The notes under the pieces were generated by a model. It had not been told where the DNA came from. It was given only the letters and a program-made list of their open reading frames with translations, and ran no database searches. The position numbers and the translations under genes were made by a program. From the NCBI RefSeq assembly GCF_039691755.1, contig NZ_CP137552.1, positions 2,170,001 through 2,234,000 of the forward strand: a stretch of DNA of 64,000 nt. The letters are read 5' to 3'. This DNA comes from Halomonas sp. Bachu 37. Lineage in GTDB: Bacteria > Pseudomonadota > Gammaproteobacteria > Pseudomonadales > Halomonadaceae. Shown in pieces: positions 61,594 to 64,000 of the stretch; positions within the stretch are counted from its first letter, which is position 1, and the number at the start of each line of letters is the position of its first letter.

Positions 61594-62129
61594 GAGGCAT
61601 CATAGAGAAAATATGGCTAGGGCTAACCGCTCGGATACAGCGCCAATCAGTACATCGCACCTGCTAACCAACGTCCCACCACCGCGCCCTGGCACCTGCT
61701 GGGGCTGTTTCGTTTCAGGCACCGATGTTGAGAAATGTTAAGGTTGAGCGCCCCATGCGCGCTGGTTTGCGGGTTTGGTTTGCACCTCCGGTTCGCATTG
61801 CTCGCGCGAACTTGGTTCGAATATTCCGCCACGAACCTGCAAAAACCTTCATTGGTGCGCAGTAGCGGTGCGCATTACGAGGTGCGCACTTGCGCAGGGA
61901 AAACCTAGCAAACCCTAGCATGGCGAACGTGTTAAAAGTTCTGCCGTCGACCCAACAAAACCCAACATTGGTCATCATGGCCCTAGCCGATCCGGTGCTA
62001 TCAAATGCCAGCATCTCATCGCTAGCTACTACCTCAGAAAACCTCAGCTAAGGAAGGCGTTAAGGTACTAGGGAAAACTCAAACTCAAGGTACGAGGCAT
62101 TGGTACGAATTGCGCCGTTCGTACTGGTA
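61594..62129. other. 536-bp stretch without a recognisable gene, with short repeats
   Basis: No frame here has family features. A 42-codon frame from 61612 (MARANRSDTAPISTSHLLTN) has AGGAGG 16 bases upstream, too far to be convincing. Three copies of GGTGCGCA occur at 61854-61861, 61867-61874 and 61881-61888. GGTTTGC repeats occur around 61763-61783 and CCTAGCA repeats around 61903-61920. This could be a control region or origin of the element. Confidence 0.45.
61854..61888 (+). repeat. Three GGTGCGCA repeats at 13-14 bp spacing
   Basis: GGTGCGCA at 61854, 61867 and 61881, followed by TTGCGCAGG. Start-to-start spacings of 13 and 14 bp place them at a little over one helical turn, as in iterons or regulator arrays. 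No replication gene is visible next to them. Confidence 0.6.
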
Positions 62130-62137
62130 TGTAGTGG

Positions 62138-63369
<1,232 letters not shown>

Positions 63370-63386
63370 TCACTGTGCCACTACAC

Positions 63387-63491
63387 TCGGTTCCCGTGTC
63401 TGGTGCCTTGGGCCTTGATCGTAGTGGGCAGCTTATGTCCTGGCCCGTCATCGCTGCTGCGCTGTACCTGGTCGGCAAACGGCTGAAATAG
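63387..63491 (+). pseudogene. 3' remnant of an unknown gene, cut by element 2
   Basis: An open frame from the IS border to TAG at 63489-63491 ends with SGQLMSWPVIAAALYLVGKR. The hydrophobic stretch followed by a basic end suggests the C-terminal membrane helix of a small protein. A terminator (63531-63562) follows, consistent with a true gene end. Identity unknown. Confidence 0.5.
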
Positions 63492-63530
63492 GCCAACCCC
63501 GCAGCGCCGGCTCAAGCATCAAAACGAGAC

Positions 63531-63562
63531 GGGTGGCCGAGCAATCGGAGCCCGCTTTTTTT
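63531..63562 (+). terminator. Terminator before the relaxase gene
   Basis: GGGTGGCCGA-GCAA-TCGGAGCCCGC followed by TTTTTTT. The stem is imperfect (GGG/CCC and CCGA/TCGG with a bulged centre) but the T run is clear. It closes the gene fragment ending at 63491. Confidence 0.75.
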
Positions 63563-63601
63563 GCGCCCGTCTGTCACAAAAACCAGTCTCCGTACCCCTC
63601 T

Positions 63602-63655
63602 TGTGTGTTTGCAAGGGCAGAGATTCTAGACCTGCCCCTTATTCAGCACACACAC
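63602..63655 (+). other. Nested inverted repeat, candidate oriT or operator
   Basis: Inner arms AAGGGCAG (63613-63620) and CTGCCCCTT (63632-63640) surround AGATTCTAGAC; outer GT-rich and CA-rich arms (TGTGTG at 63602-63607 and CACACACACA at 63647-63656) pair outside them. It is about 15 bp upstream of the relaxase ATG. MobV-type relaxases nick near an inverted repeat just upstream of their own gene, so this is an oriT candidate; an autoregulatory operator is the alternative. Confidence 0.5.
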
Positions 63656-63670
63656 AGAGGGAGACGACCC

Positions 63671-64000
63671 ATGAAAAGCCGCGCCACTACTGGCACCACC
63701 ACCCCTAAGCGTTTGCCGCCTGCCATCCTGCGCATGAAAAAGCTCAAATCTTGGAGCGCTGTTGCCACGTCCGGCGGCCACACCTGGCGCACGTTACCGG
63801 TGCCTCACGCCGATCCTGAGCGCGCCCACCTGAATGAGGATTGGCGAGACGCGACCAGCCCGGACACGCTGCGTATGGCAATAGAGGAACGCCTGGCACT
63901 GGTGACCGCCACCACTGCGCAAAACCCGGTGTTGTGTGTCGAGTACCTGGTGACCGCCCGCGCTGAGGCGTTTACCGAGCATGGGGGAGACACACACGCA
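63671..64000 (+). CDS. MobV/Pre-type relaxase (plasmid recombination enzyme), partial N-terminus
   Basis: 110 codons stay open to the right edge. The start is the ATG at 63671, with GGGAG upstream. The order of motifs matches MobV relaxases: AILRMKKLKSWSAVATSGGH near the start, then HTWRTLPVPHADPERAHLNE (compare the Mob pattern RMQKMK...HNxR...PSRSHLN), and NPVLCVEYLVTARAEAF (compare AVLCDEWIITSD). The His of the HTWR motif is the expected catalytic base region; the HxDExxPH metal motif would lie beyond the window. It would nick oriT and start transfer by a helper system. Confidence 0.78.
   Translation, partial: MKSRATTGTTTPKRLPPAILRMKKLKSWSAVATSGGHTWRTLPVPHADPERAHLNEDWRDATSPDTLRMAIEERLALVTATTAQNPVLCVEYLVTARAEAFTEHGGDTHA

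Noticed and set aside
61715..62014. A 99-codon minus-strand frame in the island's gene-free stretch
   Set aside because: Arg- and Ala-rich with no motif, no convincing ribosome-binding site; probably chance.

Overview
This 64 kb window looks like a chromosome segment of a halophilic gammaproteobacterium of the Halomonadaceae (Halomonas/Chromohalobacter-like). The evidence is high GC content, proteins rich in Asp and Glu, Pseudomonas-like gene orders (coaBC-dut-algC-argB, fur next to bamE, a long-form dapD) and a tmRNA tag reading ANDDNYAQGALAA. The genus is inferred from gene order and protein style, not from a database search.

Positions 1-19000 (minus strand) hold the conserved run rpsB-tsf-pyrH-frr-uppS-cdsA-dxr-rseP-bamA-skp-lpxD-fabZ-lpxA-lpxB-rnhB-dnaE-accA. 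It joins translation, isoprenoid and phospholipid synthesis, outer-membrane assembly, lipid A synthesis, replication and fatty-acid initiation. Many of its genes overlap by a few bases. Positions 19256-27034 (plus) hold map-glnD and then the lysine/diaminopimelate set dapC-(Spx-like)-dapD-dapE plus a small hypothetical gene. Positions 27143-31244 carry a membrane-anchored cold-shock-domain protein, slyX, a thioesterase, rlmI, mutM, rpmG and rpmB. Positions 31477-37360 carry radC and the coaBC-dut-algC-argB-slmA run. Positions 37480-41357 (minus) are ftsY-ftsE-ftsX-rpoH, with an 18-unit hexanucleotide repeat inside ftsY. Positions 41448-45916 hold rsmD, zapB, rimI with a candidate HolD (psi) gene, bolA, an MFS exporter and a hypothetical gene. 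Positions 45977-52866 (minus) are lysS, prfB with its programmed +1 frameshift, and the grpE-dnaK-dnaJ heat-shock cluster with two sigma-32-type promoters. Positions 53084-57246 hold recN with a LexA-like box, fur, bamE, rnfH, ratA and smpB.

From 57290 to the end the window changes character. An intact tmRNA gene (ssrA) is followed by a P4-type tyrosine integrase, the usual mark of an element integrated at the ssrA 3' end. Beyond it come a gene start cut off by an IS, an IS3-family element, a Gly-rich open frame lacking its 5' end, about 540 bp of apparently non-coding DNA with three GGTGCGCA repeats, a second IS3-family element in the opposite orientation, the 3' remnant of another gene, a terminator, and the first 110 codons of a MobV/Pre-type relaxase running off the window. 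A nested inverted repeat lies just upstream of the relaxase and is a candidate oriT. I read this as the left end of an integrative mobilizable element damaged by insertion sequences; its right end is outside the window.

No complete, clearly novel multi-gene system is visible. The points most worth a second look are the ssrA-linked mobilizable element with its relaxase, the Gly-rich frame, the membrane-tethered cold-shock protein, the HolD candidate, the ftsY repeat and the inverted repeat over the dnaK heat-shock promoter.
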